From NCBI GenBank assembly GCA_013824115.1, contig PNNG01000012.1, positions 1-60,087 of the forward strand: a stretch of DNA of 60,087 nt. Reading direction: 5' to 3'. Source of the DNA: Sphingobacteriaceae bacterium. GTDB lineage: Bacteria; Bacteroidota; Bacteroidia; UBA7662. This document shows positions 26,629-35,103 of this stretch, one piece after another. Both the position numbers and the translations under genes were made by a program. Position 1 is the first letter of the stretch, and each line of letters opens with the position of its first letter. The notes under the pieces are model-generated. The model saw only the letters and a list, made by a program, of their open reading frames with translations. It ran no database searches and was not told the DNA's origin.

Positions 26629-27653
26629 CGCTGTCTGTTGGCAAATGCCACCAGCGAAAGCATGAGTGGCACTTCGGTTAGCACCCCCACCACCGTTACC
26701 AAAGCAGCCGGCGATTCTAATCCAAACAATGCAATGGCTACAGCCACCGCCAATTCAAAAAAGTTGCTTGCACCAATCAACGCTGCCGGTGCACAAATGG
26801 CATGTGGCAACTTTAAAAACCTGCCCGCAAACCAAGCGGCAAAGAATATAAAATAGGTTTGGAGCGTTAGGGGAATGGCAATCAATAAAATCAACATGGG
26901 CTTTTCAATCAGAAATTGCCCCTGAAAAGCAAATAGTAGCACGAGCGTTGCCAAAAGCGCCCATGTAGTGAGCGGTTTGAATGCTGGCAACAAGCTGTTT
27001 CTTAGCCAAGCCTCTCCCTTTTTCTTCACCGCCCAACGGTGCGTAAGCCATCCCGCTACCAAGGGAACCACTACGAATAAAAGCACCGATGCCAACAGCG
27101 TATCGAACGGAATGCTGATGTTGGCAACCCCCAGCAATAAACCCACAATGGGTACAAAGGCAACCAATAAAACCAAATCATTCACTGCCACCTGCACCAA
27201 GGTGTAATTGGCATCTCCCCGGGTAAGATAACTCCACACAAATACCATGGCCGTACAAGGTGCGGCTCCCAATAAAATAGCCCCGGCCAAATATTCACCC
27301 AATTTGTCGGGTTCCATGTAGGCACCATACAATTTTTCAAAAAACAACCAGGCGAAAAAGGCCATGCTGAAAGGCTTGATCAGCCAATTTACGACCAAAG
27401 TCAACCACAAGCCCTTCGGATGTTTCCTCACCTCTCCCAAACTCGAAAAATCGATCTGTAACATCATCGGAAAAATCATGGCCCAAATGAGGATGGCGAT
27501 GGGCAAATTCACCCGGCCCCATTCTAATCCCGACAGCCAGGTAAAAAAGGAAGGAAAAAACTGTCCGAGCACCGTCCCCAGAACCATGGCAATCAATACC
27601 CACCAAGTCAAGTTTTTTTCAAAGGCGCCTAATCCGGCGGTCGACTTTTCCAT
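26622..27653 (-). CDS. acr3: Arsenite efflux transporter Acr3
   Basis: A 343-aa membrane protein of the ACR3 (BART superfamily) family that exports arsenite from the cytoplasm. About ten transmembrane segments are visible. The key cysteine is in LLGAAPCTAMVFVWSYL, the conserved TM4 motif needed for As(III) transport; a glutamate in GVLTEVPLML near the C-terminus is also conserved. No arsR or arsC lies nearby. The gene is divergent from kynU, and a 16-bp perfect palindrome sits against its -7 element, pointing to ArsR-type repression by a regulator encoded elsewhere. Confidence 0.94.
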   Translation of the reverse strand: MEKSTAGLGAFEKNLTWWVLIAMVLGTVLGQFFPSFFTWLSGLEWGRVNLPIAILIWAMIFPMMLQIDFSSLGEVRKHPKGLWLTLVVNWLIKPFSMAFFAWLFFEKLYGAYMEPDKLGEYLAGAILLGAAPCTAMVFVWSYLTRGDANYTLVQVAVNDLVLLVAFVPIVGLLLGVANISIPFDTLLASVLLFVVVPLVAGWLTHRWAVKKKGEAWLRNSLLPAFKPLTTWALLATLVLLFAFQGQFLIEKPMLILLIAIPLTLQTYFIFFAAWFAGRFLKLPHAICAPAALIGASNFFELAVAVAIALFGLESPAALVTVVGVLTEVPLMLSLVAFANRQRY

Positions 27654-27657
27654 GCTT

Positions 27658-27680
27658 CAAAATTATCGCAATATTGCGAT
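27658..27680 (-). promoter_or_regulatory. acr3 -7 element and ArsR-like operator
   Basis: On the minus strand, TAATTTTG (27665-27658) fits the -7 consensus and ends 4 nt before the acr3 ATG. Immediately upstream is the perfect 16-bp palindrome ATCGCAATATTGCGAT (27665-27680). Its sequence and position suit an ArsR-family operator. It also lies upstream of the divergent kynU promoter. Confidence 0.7.
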
Positions 27681-27702
27681 TTTATTGCCACCCAAAAAGC
27701 AA

Positions 27703-27710
27703 TAGTTTTG
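27703..27710 (+). promoter_or_regulatory. kynU -7 element
   Basis: TAGTTTTG fits TAnnTTTG and ends 8 nt before the chosen kynU ATG. A TTG at 27685-27687 is the only candidate -33, with a short 15-bp spacer. Confidence 0.45.
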
Positions 27711-27718
27711 CAGTATCC

Positions 27719-29002
27719 ATGTCACACGCAACCACCCTTGCCTACGCCCGCGAGCGCGACGCCGCCGATGCCCTGAGCCACTACCGCCAGCAGTTTCATT
27801 TCCCCAAGCACAACGATGCGCCTGTGCGGTATTTTACCGGCAATTCGTTGGGACTCATGCCGCGTGCCGTGCGTGCTTACCTCGAAACCGAGCTCAAAAG
27901 CTGGGAAACCTACGGGGTAGAAGGACATTTTGAAGGCCCGCACCCTTGGATGCACTACCACAAACTTTTCAACGAAAAAGCAGCTCGTTTGGTAGGTGCC
28001 TTGCCCCTCGAAGTAGTGGTGATGAATACCCTTACAACCAATTTGCACCTCTTGATGGTGAGTTTTTACCGCCCCACTTCGGGGCGCTTTAAAATCATCA
28101 TGGAAGGCGGCGCTTTTCCTTCAGATCAATACGCCATCGAAAGTCAGGTGCGTTTTCATGGCTTTCGTCCCGAAGAAGCCATTGTAGAGCTCGTACCACG
28201 TACTGGCGAAACGCATTTGCGCCACGAAGATATCATTGCCACCATTGCTGCCGAAGGACCCCAAACGGCCCTGGTTTTGCTGGGCGGGGTGAATTACTAC
28301 ACCGGTCAGTTGTTTAACATGGCTGATATTACCCGTGCAGGTCATGCCGCCGGTGCCGTGGTGGGCTTTGACCTGGCCCATGCTGCCGGAAATGTGCCCC
28401 TGCAACTACACGATTGGAATGTGGATTTTGCCTGCTGGTGCTCGTACAAATACCTGAACAGCGGTCCAGGCGGCCCCTCGGGCATTTTTGTGCACGAACG
28501 CCATGCCCAAAATGCCGAATTACCACGCTTTGCCGGCTGGTGGGGGCACGATGAAGGTGAACGCTTCAAAATGAAAAAAGGCTTCAAACCCATGCCTGGT
28601 GCTGCCGGCTGGCAATTGAGCAATGCTCAGGTAATGGCCATGGCACCGCACCTGGCCTCGCTTGATATTTTTGACGAGGTAGGCATGCCGGCCTTGCGTG
28701 CCAAATCGGAAGAACTCACGGGCTATCTGTCGTGGCTGCTGGATGAATTGCAAGCCGAATTCCCGCAAAGTGGATTACACGTCATCACACCCAAAAACCC
28801 CAATGAACGCGGTTGTCAACAATCGATTGTGGTACCCAAAATTGGCCGGAAAGTGTTTGAATACCTCAGCGCAAACGGCGTGATTGCCGATTGGCGCGAG
28901 CCCGATGTAATTCGCGTGGCCCCTGTGCCTTTATACAATAGCTTTGAGGATGTGCAGCAGCTTTATGAAATGCTGCGCGCAGCAATAATTCAAAATAGCT
29001 AG
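27719..29002 (+). CDS. kynU: Kynureninase
   Basis: Kynureninase is a PLP enzyme that cleaves kynurenine or 3-hydroxykynurenine to anthranilate or 3-hydroxyanthranilate plus alanine. The product is 427 aa. I start at the ATG giving MSHATTLAYARERDAAD; an ATG 15 codons upstream falls inside the acr3 operator and before the -7 element. The PLP lysine is K244 in CWCSYKYLNSGPGGPSG, and YFTGNSLGLMPR near residue 35 and LLGGVNYYTGQ near 185 are family signatures. It begins a run that continues through the TonB receptor, DUF4249 protein and kynurenine monooxygenase, placing it in tryptophan breakdown or quinolinate-based NAD synthesis. Confidence 0.96.
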   Translation: MSHATTLAYARERDAADALSHYRQQFHFPKHNDAPVRYFTGNSLGLMPRAVRAYLETELKSWETYGVEGHFEGPHPWMHYHKLFNEKAARLVGALPLEVVVMNTLTTNLHLLMVSFYRPTSGRFKIIMEGGAFPSDQYAIESQVRFHGFRPEEAIVELVPRTGETHLRHEDIIATIAAEGPQTALVLLGGVNYYTGQLFNMADITRAGHAAGAVVGFDLAHAAGNVPLQLHDWNVDFACWCSYKYLNSGPGGPSGIFVHERHAQNAELPRFAGWWGHDEGERFKMKKGFKPMPGAAGWQLSNAQVMAMAPHLASLDIFDEVGMPALRAKSEELTGYLSWLLDELQAEFPQSGLHVITPKNPNERGCQQSIVVPKIGRKVFEYLSANGVIADWREPDVIRVAPVPLYNSFEDVQQLYEMLRAAIIQNS

Positions 29003-29017
29003 CGTATCTTAGCCTTG

Positions 29018-29031
29018 CAGGTGTTCACCTG
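29018..29031. promoter_or_regulatory. Palindrome upstream of the TonB-dependent receptor
   Basis: A perfect inverted repeat CAGGTG-TT-CACCTG lies 13 bp before the receptor ATG in the 42-bp gap after kynU. It may be an operator or a small transcript hairpin. Confidence 0.35.
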
Positions 29032-29044
29032 AAACCCAATTGTT

Positions 29045-31420
29045 ATGCCTAAAACCCTGTTGTGGATGCTGTTGGCCTGCAGTTTCCACCTCACTAGCCT
29101 TGGCCAAACAAAAACCTTTACACTCAGCGGCTTCATCCGCGAAACAGGCAGCAGAGAAACCCTGATTGGAGCAAACGTTTATGTCGACAGCTTAAAAACA
29201 GGCACCGTCAGCAATGCCTATGGTTTCTATGCTTTGCACCTGCCGGCAGGTAAACACACCATCCGATTTTCGTACGTCGGTTATCGTAGTCAGGAAATAC
29301 TGCTTGAATTAAACGACAATTTGGAACGCGACATCCAACTCAGTGCGGCAGCCGACCTCAAAGAGGTGGTGATAACCGACGACCGCTTGCAACGACAAGC
29401 AGAAAGCGCACAAATGAGCCGCATTGAACTCACCCCCCAACAAATCAAGGAAGTACCCACCATTTTTGGCGAAAAAGACGTGCTCAAAGCCCTGCAACTC
29501 ATGCCCGGGGTGCAAAGTGGCAACGAAGGCCAGTCGGGCTTGTACGTGCGTGGGGGTGGTCCCGACCAAAACCTCATCCTCCTCGACGAAGCCACCGTGT
29601 ACAACGCCAGCCATTTATTCGGCTTCTTTTCGGTATTCAACGGCGATGCCATTAAAAATGTGAGCCTCATCAAAGGGGGTTTCCCGGCACGTTACGGTGG
29701 TAGGCTATCGAGTGTGATCGATATCAGCATGAAAGACGGCGACAAATCGGATTTTAAAGGAGAAGCTGGCATCGGGCTGATCAGTTCCAAATTGATGCTT
29801 GAAGGCCCTATCATCAAAGACAAGCTCAGCTTTGTGGTTTCGGGCCGCCGTACCTACGTAGATGCCTTGGTTGCTCCTGTGGTGCAGCTCCAAGACCCCA
29901 ATACCACAGCCGGTTACTATTTCTACGACTTCAACGCCAAACTCAATTACGACATCGACCGCAAAAACCGACTCTTTTTAAGTGGCTACTTCGGAAAAGA
30001 CAGGTTTTATGCCAATTACCAGGAACCCGATTACTTCAGTCGCAACGGTATGGAATGGGGAAACCGCACCGGAACCCTGCGCTGGAACCACCAATACAGC
30101 AACAAACTTTTTTTCAACACCTCGCTGATTTACAGTAATTACGAATTTGCTACATTTTCAGGCGAAGTTTTCCCGCCCGACACGTTCAACCTGCGTTACA
30201 GCAGCAGCATCCGCGATATTGGGATAAAGTTTGATGCCGACTATGCCTTGTCGCAAAGGCATCAGCTCAAAATTGGACTGCAAACCACCCGTCACATTTT
30301 TATCCCCACTGCCTTTGTACTCAAAAACACCGATTTCCCTGAATTCAACATCGACCGGGTGTCACAAGAATTGTCGCTAGAGTCGGGCCTGTATGTCGAA
30401 GATTTGTGGCAAGTAAACGAACGCATCGAACTCAATACAGGCCTTCGTTTGAGCCAGTTTTATGCCGAAGGAGAAAATTACTGGCGTCTCGAACCCCGTT
30501 TCAGCGGGCGCTACATGCTCAGTGATGTCAGTTCTGTCAAAGCTGCCTTCAGTCTTATGAACCAATACATGCACTTGCTGAGCAATACGGGCATTGGATT
30601 GCCCACCGACTTGTGGGTACCGGCCAACAGTGTGATAGGCCCACAACGTTCGATGCAAATAGCACTTGGTTACGCGCACGACCTCCCCAAAAAGTCGCTC
30701 ACCTTCACAGCTGAGAGCTTCTACAAACAATCGCGCGATGTAATCACTTACAGGCCGGGAGCTAACTTCCTGCTCACGGGCATCGACGGCTTGTTCAATG
30801 GTGATGTTATCGACATCAAATGGGAACAGCAAGTCACCACCGGAACAGCGACATCTTATGGTCTTGAATTGCTGCTCCAAAAACACAAAGGCCGGTTCAA
30901 CGGCTGGATTGGTTATACCCTGAGCAAAATCGATTGGTTATTCCCCGAAATCAATGCTGGCAGGCCCTTTCCGGCACGTTACGATCGCCGCCATGACCTC
31001 AGCGTCGTGACTTTTTACGAGCTCCGCAAAGCCAGCGAAAAAAAATCGGCCATCAAGCTCAGCACTGTCTTTGTGTATGGCACCGGCAATGCAGTTACCT
31101 TGCCACAGGCAACCTTCGACGCTCCATATGTATCGCCCGAACCTGTGAATGTGTTCTTTGGCTTTTTTAATTACAGCATGACCGACTATGGCCCCATGAA
31201 CTCTTACCGGATGCCGGCTTATCACCGACTCGATTTTTCGGTACAATGGATCAAGCCCAAATCATGGGGAGAACGTGTGTTGGAACTCAGCGTTTATAAT
31301 GCTTACAACCGCGCCAATCCCTGGTTCCTAGACAGGAGTTTCCGCGACGGAAGAACCGTTTTGGTTCAATACAGCCTTTTCGGCATCGTTCCTTCCCTCA
31401 ACTACATCGCTCGTTTCTGA
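29045..31420 (+). CDS. TonB-dependent outer-membrane receptor with N-terminal CarboxypepD_reg-like domain
   Basis: A 791-aa outer-membrane transporter. A signal peptide (MPKTLLWMLLACSFHLTSLG) is followed by a carboxypeptidase-regulatory-like beta-sandwich (~22-110; GANVYVDSLKTGTVSNAYGFY), the plug domain (~120-225; ALQLMPGVQSGNEGQSGLYV, RGGGPDQNLILLD, GGFPARYGGRLSSVIDI) and a 22-stranded barrel ending in a short aromatic strand NYIARF. It is energised by TonB-ExbBD, not encoded here. The DUF4249 gene follows after 1 bp, the standard pairing in Bacteroidota. Its position between kynU and kmo hints at uptake of a tryptophan-related compound, but substrate is unknown. Confidence 0.93.
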   Translation: MPKTLLWMLLACSFHLTSLGQTKTFTLSGFIRETGSRETLIGANVYVDSLKTGTVSNAYGFYALHLPAGKHTIRFSYVGYRSQEILLELNDNLERDIQLSAAADLKEVVITDDRLQRQAESAQMSRIELTPQQIKEVPTIFGEKDVLKALQLMPGVQSGNEGQSGLYVRGGGPDQNLILLDEATVYNASHLFGFFSVFNGDAIKNVSLIKGGFPARYGGRLSSVIDISMKDGDKSDFKGEAGIGLISSKLMLEGPIIKDKLSFVVSGRRTYVDALVAPVVQLQDPNTTAGYYFYDFNAKLNYDIDRKNRLFLSGYFGKDRFYANYQEPDYFSRNGMEWGNRTGTLRWNHQYSNKLFFNTSLIYSNYEFATFSGEVFPPDTFNLRYSSSIRDIGIKFDADYALSQRHQLKIGLQTTRHIFIPTAFVLKNTDFPEFNIDRVSQELSLESGLYVEDLWQVNERIELNTGLRLSQFYAEGENYWRLEPRFSGRYMLSDVSSVKAAFSLMNQYMHLLSNTGIGLPTDLWVPANSVIGPQRSMQIALGYAHDLPKKSLTFTAESFYKQSRDVITYRPGANFLLTGIDGLFNGDVIDIKWEQQVTTGTATSYGLELLLQKHKGRFNGWIGYTLSKIDWLFPEINAGRPFPARYDRRHDLSVVTFYELRKASEKKSAIKLSTVFVYGTGNAVTLPQATFDAPYVSPEPVNVFFGFFNYSMTDYGPMNSYRMPAYHRLDFSVQWIKPKSWGERVLELSVYNAYNRANPWFLDRSFRDGRTVLVQYSLFGIVPSLNYIARF

Positions 31421-31421
31421 T

Positions 31422-32300
31422 ATGAAAAAATTGGCCTACCTACTGTTCAGCTTGCTGGTTTTTACCGGATGTCGCGAAAAGCTGATTGACACCACCGATT
31501 TGAACATACCCGAACGTTTGGTGGTGGGTTGTTTTATTAGTCCGCAAGACGACACCCTGTACGCCACAGTTACTTTGTCGCGTCCCCTGTATGGACAGTC
31601 GATTTTTGACGATTGGCAACACCCCAAAGTAACCAATGCCACGGTAACCATCCGATCTGCTAATGGCAACAGCGCCGTATTCAGCTACAATGTGGACCTA
31701 CAGAGGTACCTTTTGCCTGCCTCTGCCATGCCTATCGTCGCAGGCCAGACCTATACCCTCGAAGTTACCACACCCGACGGCAAAAGGGCCGATGCACAAT
31801 GTACGGTGCCTACACCGGCCAATTTCCAGTTCGAAGTACTAGGCTCCTTGGTTCCACCGACTAACAACGACCCGTTCAGCCGGGCGCTGAATGTCGATTT
31901 TCGCTGGCAGGGCCAGCCCGACAAAAACCGCTTTTACCGCCTTAATTATGCGCAAATCTTGGAAAGTGGAACGTGGGCCGGCGAATATTGGCAAAACACC
32001 TTCCTTGGCTCCAATCAATTTTACGCCGATACCGAACGCGAAAACAAACGTTTCAGGGTTTTTGAACGCATTTCATTGGTGTTTACCACCACCGATGGCT
32101 ATGGCCTCCGCATCAAAGGCGTACTCCAAGAGCTCGACGAAAACAGCTACCGCTATTTCACCAGTGTGAGCAAACAATTAGAGGTTGGTGCTGATGGTTT
32201 CAGCGAGCCGGTGGTAATTTTCAGCAATGTAAACAATGGCTTGGGTTGTTTCGGTGCATCCTATCAATACACCCTGTTGAGCGATACATTGGCGTTTTGA
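31422..32300 (+). CDS. DUF4249 lipoprotein, TonB-receptor partner
   Basis: A 292-aa lipoprotein with a signal peptide and lipobox ending at C17 (LLVFTGCREK). It belongs to the DUF4249 family of Bacteroidota, recognised by the N-terminal ERLVVGCFISPQDDTLYATV, a beta-rich Ig-like part with TPDGKRADAQCTVPTP, and a long C-terminal region. Members are nearly always next to a TonB-dependent receptor, and are presumed surface-exposed or periplasmic partners, like SusD for SusC. It begins 1 bp after the receptor gene, so the two are co-expressed. The ligand is unknown. Confidence 0.85.
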   Translation: MKKLAYLLFSLLVFTGCREKLIDTTDLNIPERLVVGCFISPQDDTLYATVTLSRPLYGQSIFDDWQHPKVTNATVTIRSANGNSAVFSYNVDLQRYLLPASAMPIVAGQTYTLEVTTPDGKRADAQCTVPTPANFQFEVLGSLVPPTNNDPFSRALNVDFRWQGQPDKNRFYRLNYAQILESGTWAGEYWQNTFLGSNQFYADTERENKRFRVFERISLVFTTTDGYGLRIKGVLQELDENSYRYFTSVSKQLEVGADGFSEPVVIFSNVNNGLGCFGASYQYTLLSDTLAF

Positions 32301-32306
32301 TTTGGC

Positions 32307-32314
32307 TATCTTTG
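32307..32314 (+). promoter_or_regulatory. kmo -7 element
   Basis: TATCTTTG is an exact TAnnTTTG match in the 18-bp gap after the DUF4249 gene and ends 4 nt before the kmo ATG, implying its own leaderless start. No good -33 TTTG is found at the usual distance. Confidence 0.5.
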
Positions 32315-32318
32315 AAGC

Positions 32319-33686
32319 ATGGCAAGTACCCCCACGCAGCAAAGTTTGAGCGTCCTTGGAGCCGGTCTGGTTGGTTCCCTATTATCGATTTATTTGCGCC
32401 GCAGAGGCTATGAAGTTGACATTTACGAGCGTCGTCCCGACTTGCGCCGTGGTGGCAACTACGGCGGCCGCTCCATCAACCTGGCCCTCAGCGACCGTGG
32501 TTTTGGCGGACTCAATCCCGTAGGCATTGCCGATGCCATTCGTTCGGTGGGCATTCCCATGTATGGCCGCATGATGCACGATGTGGACGGCAAGCTCACC
32601 TACCAAGCCTATGGCAAAGAAGGTCAGTGCATTTATTCGGTATCGCGCTCGGGCCTCAACTACAAACTCATGGATTTGGCCGAGGAAGAAGGGGTTCGCC
32701 TGCACTTCAACCTGCGTTGCACCGATGTAGACCTGCAGCAAAAACAGTTGCATTTTGAGCACAACGATACGCACCAGCGCATGTCGGCCCCTTACGAGCG
32801 CTTGTTTGGTACCGATGGCGCCTTTTCTCCCCTGCGCAACAGCATGATGAAAACCGACCGCTTCGATTATAGCCAGGATTACCTCGAGCACGGTTACAAA
32901 GAACTCACCATTCCAGCCACCGCCGATGGAGGTTTTGCCATGGAGAAAAATGCCCTGCACATTTGGCCGCGCGGGCATTTTATGATGATTGCCCTGCCCA
33001 ATCCCGACGGCAGCTTCACCTGCACCCTGTTTTTCCCCTACGAAGGCGATCCGTCTTTCTCAAAAATCAAAACGCCGGCCGATTTGATGGCCTTCTTCGA
33101 AACCTACTTCGCCGATGCCATTCCGCTGATGCCTACTTTGGTGGAAGACTATTTCGCCAACCCTACTCCTTCCCTGGTAACCGTGCGTTGTTTCCCCTGG
33201 AAATACGACAACCACGCCCTACTGCTCGGCGACGCTGCCCACGCCATTGTGCCTTTTTACGGCCAGGGCATGAACTGCGGCTTTGAAGACGTACGCGTGT
33301 TTGATGAACTATTCAGCAAGCACGGCGAAAACTGGGAAGCCCTGTTCGGCGAATTCCAGCAGCTGCGCAAAGCCGACGGCGATGCCATTGCCGACCTGGC
33401 CAAAGCCAACTTCATTGAAATGCGTGATAAAGTGGCCGATGCCGAATTCCTGCTGCGTAAGAATATTGAAGCGCGTATCTACAGCCGTTATCCTGAGACC
33501 TGGATTCCGTTGTATACCATGGTCACTTTCAGTCCCGAAATCCGCTACTCCGAAGCCCTGCGCCGTGGCCAATACCAAGACCGCCTCATGGACGGCCTCA
33601 TGCAGCAAGGCGACTGGCACCGCGATTTCGACAGTCCGGCACTGGATGCTGCTATTGATGACATGATCCAAACTTACCAAGCATGA
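32319..33686 (+). CDS. kmo: Kynurenine 3-monooxygenase
   Basis: An FAD-dependent aromatic hydroxylase converting kynurenine to 3-hydroxykynurenine with NADPH and O2. The 455-aa protein has the N-terminal dinucleotide motif VLGAGLVGSLLSIYLRRRG (~10-28), the arginine-rich GRSINLALSDRG typical of KMO, and the second FAD motif LLLGDAAHAIVPFYGQGMNC near residue 305. The C-terminal hydrophobic helices of membrane-bound eukaryotic KMO are weak here. With kynU upstream and a formamidase-like gene 1.4 kb downstream, it forms the central part of the kynurenine route. Its stop overlaps the next gene's ATG (ATGA). Confidence 0.96.
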   Translation: MASTPTQQSLSVLGAGLVGSLLSIYLRRRGYEVDIYERRPDLRRGGNYGGRSINLALSDRGFGGLNPVGIADAIRSVGIPMYGRMMHDVDGKLTYQAYGKEGQCIYSVSRSGLNYKLMDLAEEEGVRLHFNLRCTDVDLQQKQLHFEHNDTHQRMSAPYERLFGTDGAFSPLRNSMMKTDRFDYSQDYLEHGYKELTIPATADGGFAMEKNALHIWPRGHFMMIALPNPDGSFTCTLFFPYEGDPSFSKIKTPADLMAFFETYFADAIPLMPTLVEDYFANPTPSLVTVRCFPWKYDNHALLLGDAAHAIVPFYGQGMNCGFEDVRVFDELFSKHGENWEALFGEFQQLRKADGDAIADLAKANFIEMRDKVADAEFLLRKNIEARIYSRYPETWIPLYTMVTFSPEIRYSEALRRGQYQDRLMDGLMQQGDWHRDFDSPALDAAIDDMIQTYQA

Positions 33687-34147
33687 ACCAAAGCATCCAC
33701 AACATCCGCCAAGTATTGCTGTTTAGGGGATTGGCCTTTGCCTTGGTGGGCTTGGGTTGCTGGCCCTTTTTTGCCGATGTGGAGCAAGCCATTAGCATTC
33801 CGGTGTTTATTGCATCCTTGGTAGCGGTAGCCAGTTTGTGGATAATAATGGACCCGGGTTACCTCGCCGTGGAAGTTTCGCAAGGCAAACTGCTCATTTC
33901 AACCGATAAGGAAGACAAAAACGCCTTTTTCCTCACCTTGCCCGTGAACGAGGTGGCCGGCTACGAAATCGAAAAAAAATACGGCGGACTCAACCGCCAA
34001 TTGTACCTCTACCGCAAAACATCGCAAGGCTTTCTCAAAAGCAAAGCCGTGCCCATGAGTCTTTATACACCCGGCCAAACCAAAGCCTTGCGCACCAAGC
34101 TAGATGCGTTGATCAAGGCCAATGGGTATTCACATTTAATGAAATGA
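33683..34147 (+). CDS. Small membrane protein coupled to kmo
   Basis: A 154-aa protein of unknown function. Two hydrophobic helices (about residues 12-30 and 37-56) are followed by a soluble beta-rich tail of ~95 residues (KLLISTDKEDKNAFFLTLPV; QLYLYRKTSQGFLKSKAVPM), resembling a PH-like membrane-associated domain, though I cannot assign a family. The ATG overlaps the kmo stop by 4 bp, so translation depends on kmo. No pathway role is evident beyond co-expression. Confidence 0.65.
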   Translation: MNQSIHNIRQVLLFRGLAFALVGLGCWPFFADVEQAISIPVFIASLVAVASLWIIMDPGYLAVEVSQGKLLISTDKEDKNAFFLTLPVNEVAGYEIEKKYGGLNRQLYLYRKTSQGFLKSKAVPMSLYTPGQTKALRTKLDALIKANGYSHLMK

Positions 34148-34203
34148 ATGCCCAAATTAATGGCTCAAATGCTTGTAAAGAGTCGTAGTTTTATTTTTGA
34201 CAC

Positions 34204-34532
34204 TTAAGGCAATTGGCTGAAAAGCCATTCCAATTCAGCATCACTGATGGAAGCCTTTTTGGATTTATCGAAAATGGAGGTTAGAAAAATGATGTTTGGA
34301 GCAGCACGATAAAATGTAATTACCCTTGCACCCCCAGACTTTCCTTTGCCTTTTGGCAGCAATCGCCATTCTGATTTTAAAAAAACCTCTTCCCAGAGGC
34401 TTGCCTAAAGTTGGGTTATTCTCTAATTCGTTAATGAGATTTGCCAAATCCAGCTTTAATGAAGGATATTTTTTTAGCCAACCGTTTTGCTTGCCTATCA
34501 CAAGTAGGAATGGATTTTACACTACAATTCAT
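34204..34532 (-). pseudogene. RelE/ParE-superfamily toxin broken by two frameshifts
   Basis: Starting at the ATG at 34532, which overlaps the antitoxin end by 11 bp, the frame reads MNCSVKSIPTCDRQAKRLAK and then meets a run of seven A bases (about 34470-34476). Dropping one A restores YPSLKLDLANLINELENNP and GKPLGRGFFKIRMAIAAK. A run of four A bases (near 34353-34356) then needs another one-base drop to read KGKGKSGGARVITFYRAA and DKSKKASISDAELEWLF to the stop at 34204. The rebuilt ~108-aa protein has the length and pattern of a RelE-like mRNA-cleaving toxin. As it stands, no full toxin is made. Decay, slippage-based regulation or sequencing error are all possible. Confidence 0.82.
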
Positions 34533-34755
34533 CTAGCAATTCTCTTGCTGGGCGCGCCTGCAGTTGGCCTTTGTCAATTAGCTCCAACTCCTTTAGGGCA
34601 GCTTTGATTTCGAGCAAAAGTTGCTTTTTACTCGGGCTCACTTCTTCTAAATCTTCCAATGACTTGTATTGCCTTTTGAGGGCTTTCCATTGATTCATAG
34701 GAATATAAACGCCGGTGGCCTTGCCCTTGCTGTCTTGAATGATTTGGATTTTCAT
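34522..34755 (-). CDS. Antitoxin of the RelE-like module
   Basis: A 77-aa protein beginning MKIQIIQDSKGKATGVYIPM, with the pattern of Bacteroidota antitoxins of the Phd/YefM-like or related type II group: a short beta N-terminus for DNA binding or dimerisation followed by a charged helical tail (LLLEIKAALKELELIDKG) that would wrap the toxin. It precedes the decayed toxin gene and overlaps its start by 11 bp, the classic antitoxin-first order. The reading frame is intact. GC content is lower than in flanking genes, consistent with acquisition by transfer. Confidence 0.75.
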   Translation of the reverse strand: MKIQIIQDSKGKATGVYIPMNQWKALKRQYKSLEDLEEVSPSKKQLLLEIKAALKELELIDKGQLQARPARELLDEL

Positions 34756-35103
34756 GCCAATGTGATTGAATGAACTACGGAAAATCTCAATGAATTATCT
34801 AAAGTAAGGATAATCTGTGGATGCGCCTGATTGCGAGTATAGCCGAAGGCTTGTTCTCTGCGGTCTCCGGTCAAGCTGCAAAGCAGCGCGGACCAAACGC
34901 CTCCGTTGCCTCGCGCCTTGCGTTCAGCTATTCACAGCACTGAACGATAAAGTCATTCTATGCCACTAAACCATTAAAAATCGCAATCAGCCCATTCCAA
35001 CATAATTGCTTCCTCTGCGCCTCTGCGGTAAGATTTAAAGCTAAGACTGTAGCGTAGAGAATAACGCAGTAAGTATAATTAACACTCGAGCCAAAAAGCT
35101 CCC
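34756..35103. other. Gene-free stretch with structured GC-rich block and CTCTGCG repeat
   Basis: No credible gene is seen in these 348 bp. A GC-rich block at about 34830-34925 contains nested inverted sequences, including GCTGC-AAA-GCAGC (34875-34887) flanked by TCCG and CGGA. At about 35010-35030 is CCTCTGCGCCTCTGCGGT, a tandem CTCTGCG motif akin in style to the repeat between sufB and sufC. The rest is AT-rich. It might hold a small RNA or degenerate repeat, without direct evidence. Confidence 0.45.
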
